A stretch of DNA of 6,151 nt from Bacteroidales bacterium (lineage in GTDB: Bacteria > Bacteroidota > Bacteroidia > Bacteroidales > P3): contig JAISVE010000118.1 of assembly GCA_031271725.1 (NCBI GenBank), forward strand, positions 1 through 6,151, written 5' to 3'. The notes under the pieces were generated by a model. It ran no database searches and was not told where the DNA came from. It was given only the letters and a program-made list of their open reading frames with translations. Positions 6,151 through 6,151 of the stretch are shown here, piece after piece (position 1 is the stretch's first letter; the number at the start of each line of letters is the position of its first letter). Position numbers and translations under genes: made by a program.

Positions 6151-6151
6151 T

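Overview
The window is a compact stretch of a Bacteroidota (probably Bacteroidales) chromosome. Three things point there. The upstream regions carry TAnnTTTG -7 boxes with a TTG about 20 bases upstream, instead of sigma70-type -35/-10 boxes. The starts lack Shine-Dalgarno sequences and have A/T-rich leaders. The proteins (DnaB, a short bacterial-type Pgi, LemA/TPM, PiT with DUF47) read like Bacteroidales versions. All six genes lie on the minus strand. The genus cannot be named from the sequence alone.

Read in the direction of transcription (right to left): a promoter (6118-6150), then a DUF47/PhoU-like phosphate-transport accessory protein (5408-6070). Three bases later comes a PiT-type inorganic phosphate transporter (4391-5404), whose stop overlaps the start of glucose-6-phosphate isomerase pgi (2973-4394) in an ATGA. 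After 47 bases comes lemA (2344-2925), and after 46 bases a signal-peptide-bearing TPM-domain protein with a glycine-rich tail (1521-2297). These five genes probably form one transcription unit: phosphate import, central sugar-phosphate metabolism and a LemA/TPM envelope pair. After a 120-base gap with a well-formed promoter, the replicative helicase gene dnaB (1-1400) begins; it runs off the left edge, so its C-terminus is missing.

The most striking observation is inside pgi. A 120-bp imperfect palindrome (3985-4104) has 12-bp terminal inverted repeats (11/12 identical) and is flanked immediately on both sides by a perfect 6-bp direct repeat, TTATTG, the expected footprint of target-site duplication. 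Element plus one duplicate is 126 bp, exactly 42 codons. Pgi is read straight through it, in the only one of six frames free of stops. Removing it restores a Pgi of about 431 residues whose local spacing fits relatives that I recall. It is therefore a small MITE-like palindromic element that became protein-coding in an essential-type metabolic enzyme, comparable in concept to Rickettsia palindromic elements.

There are no tRNA or rRNA genes, CRISPR arrays or transposase genes. No convincing intrinsic terminator is visible.
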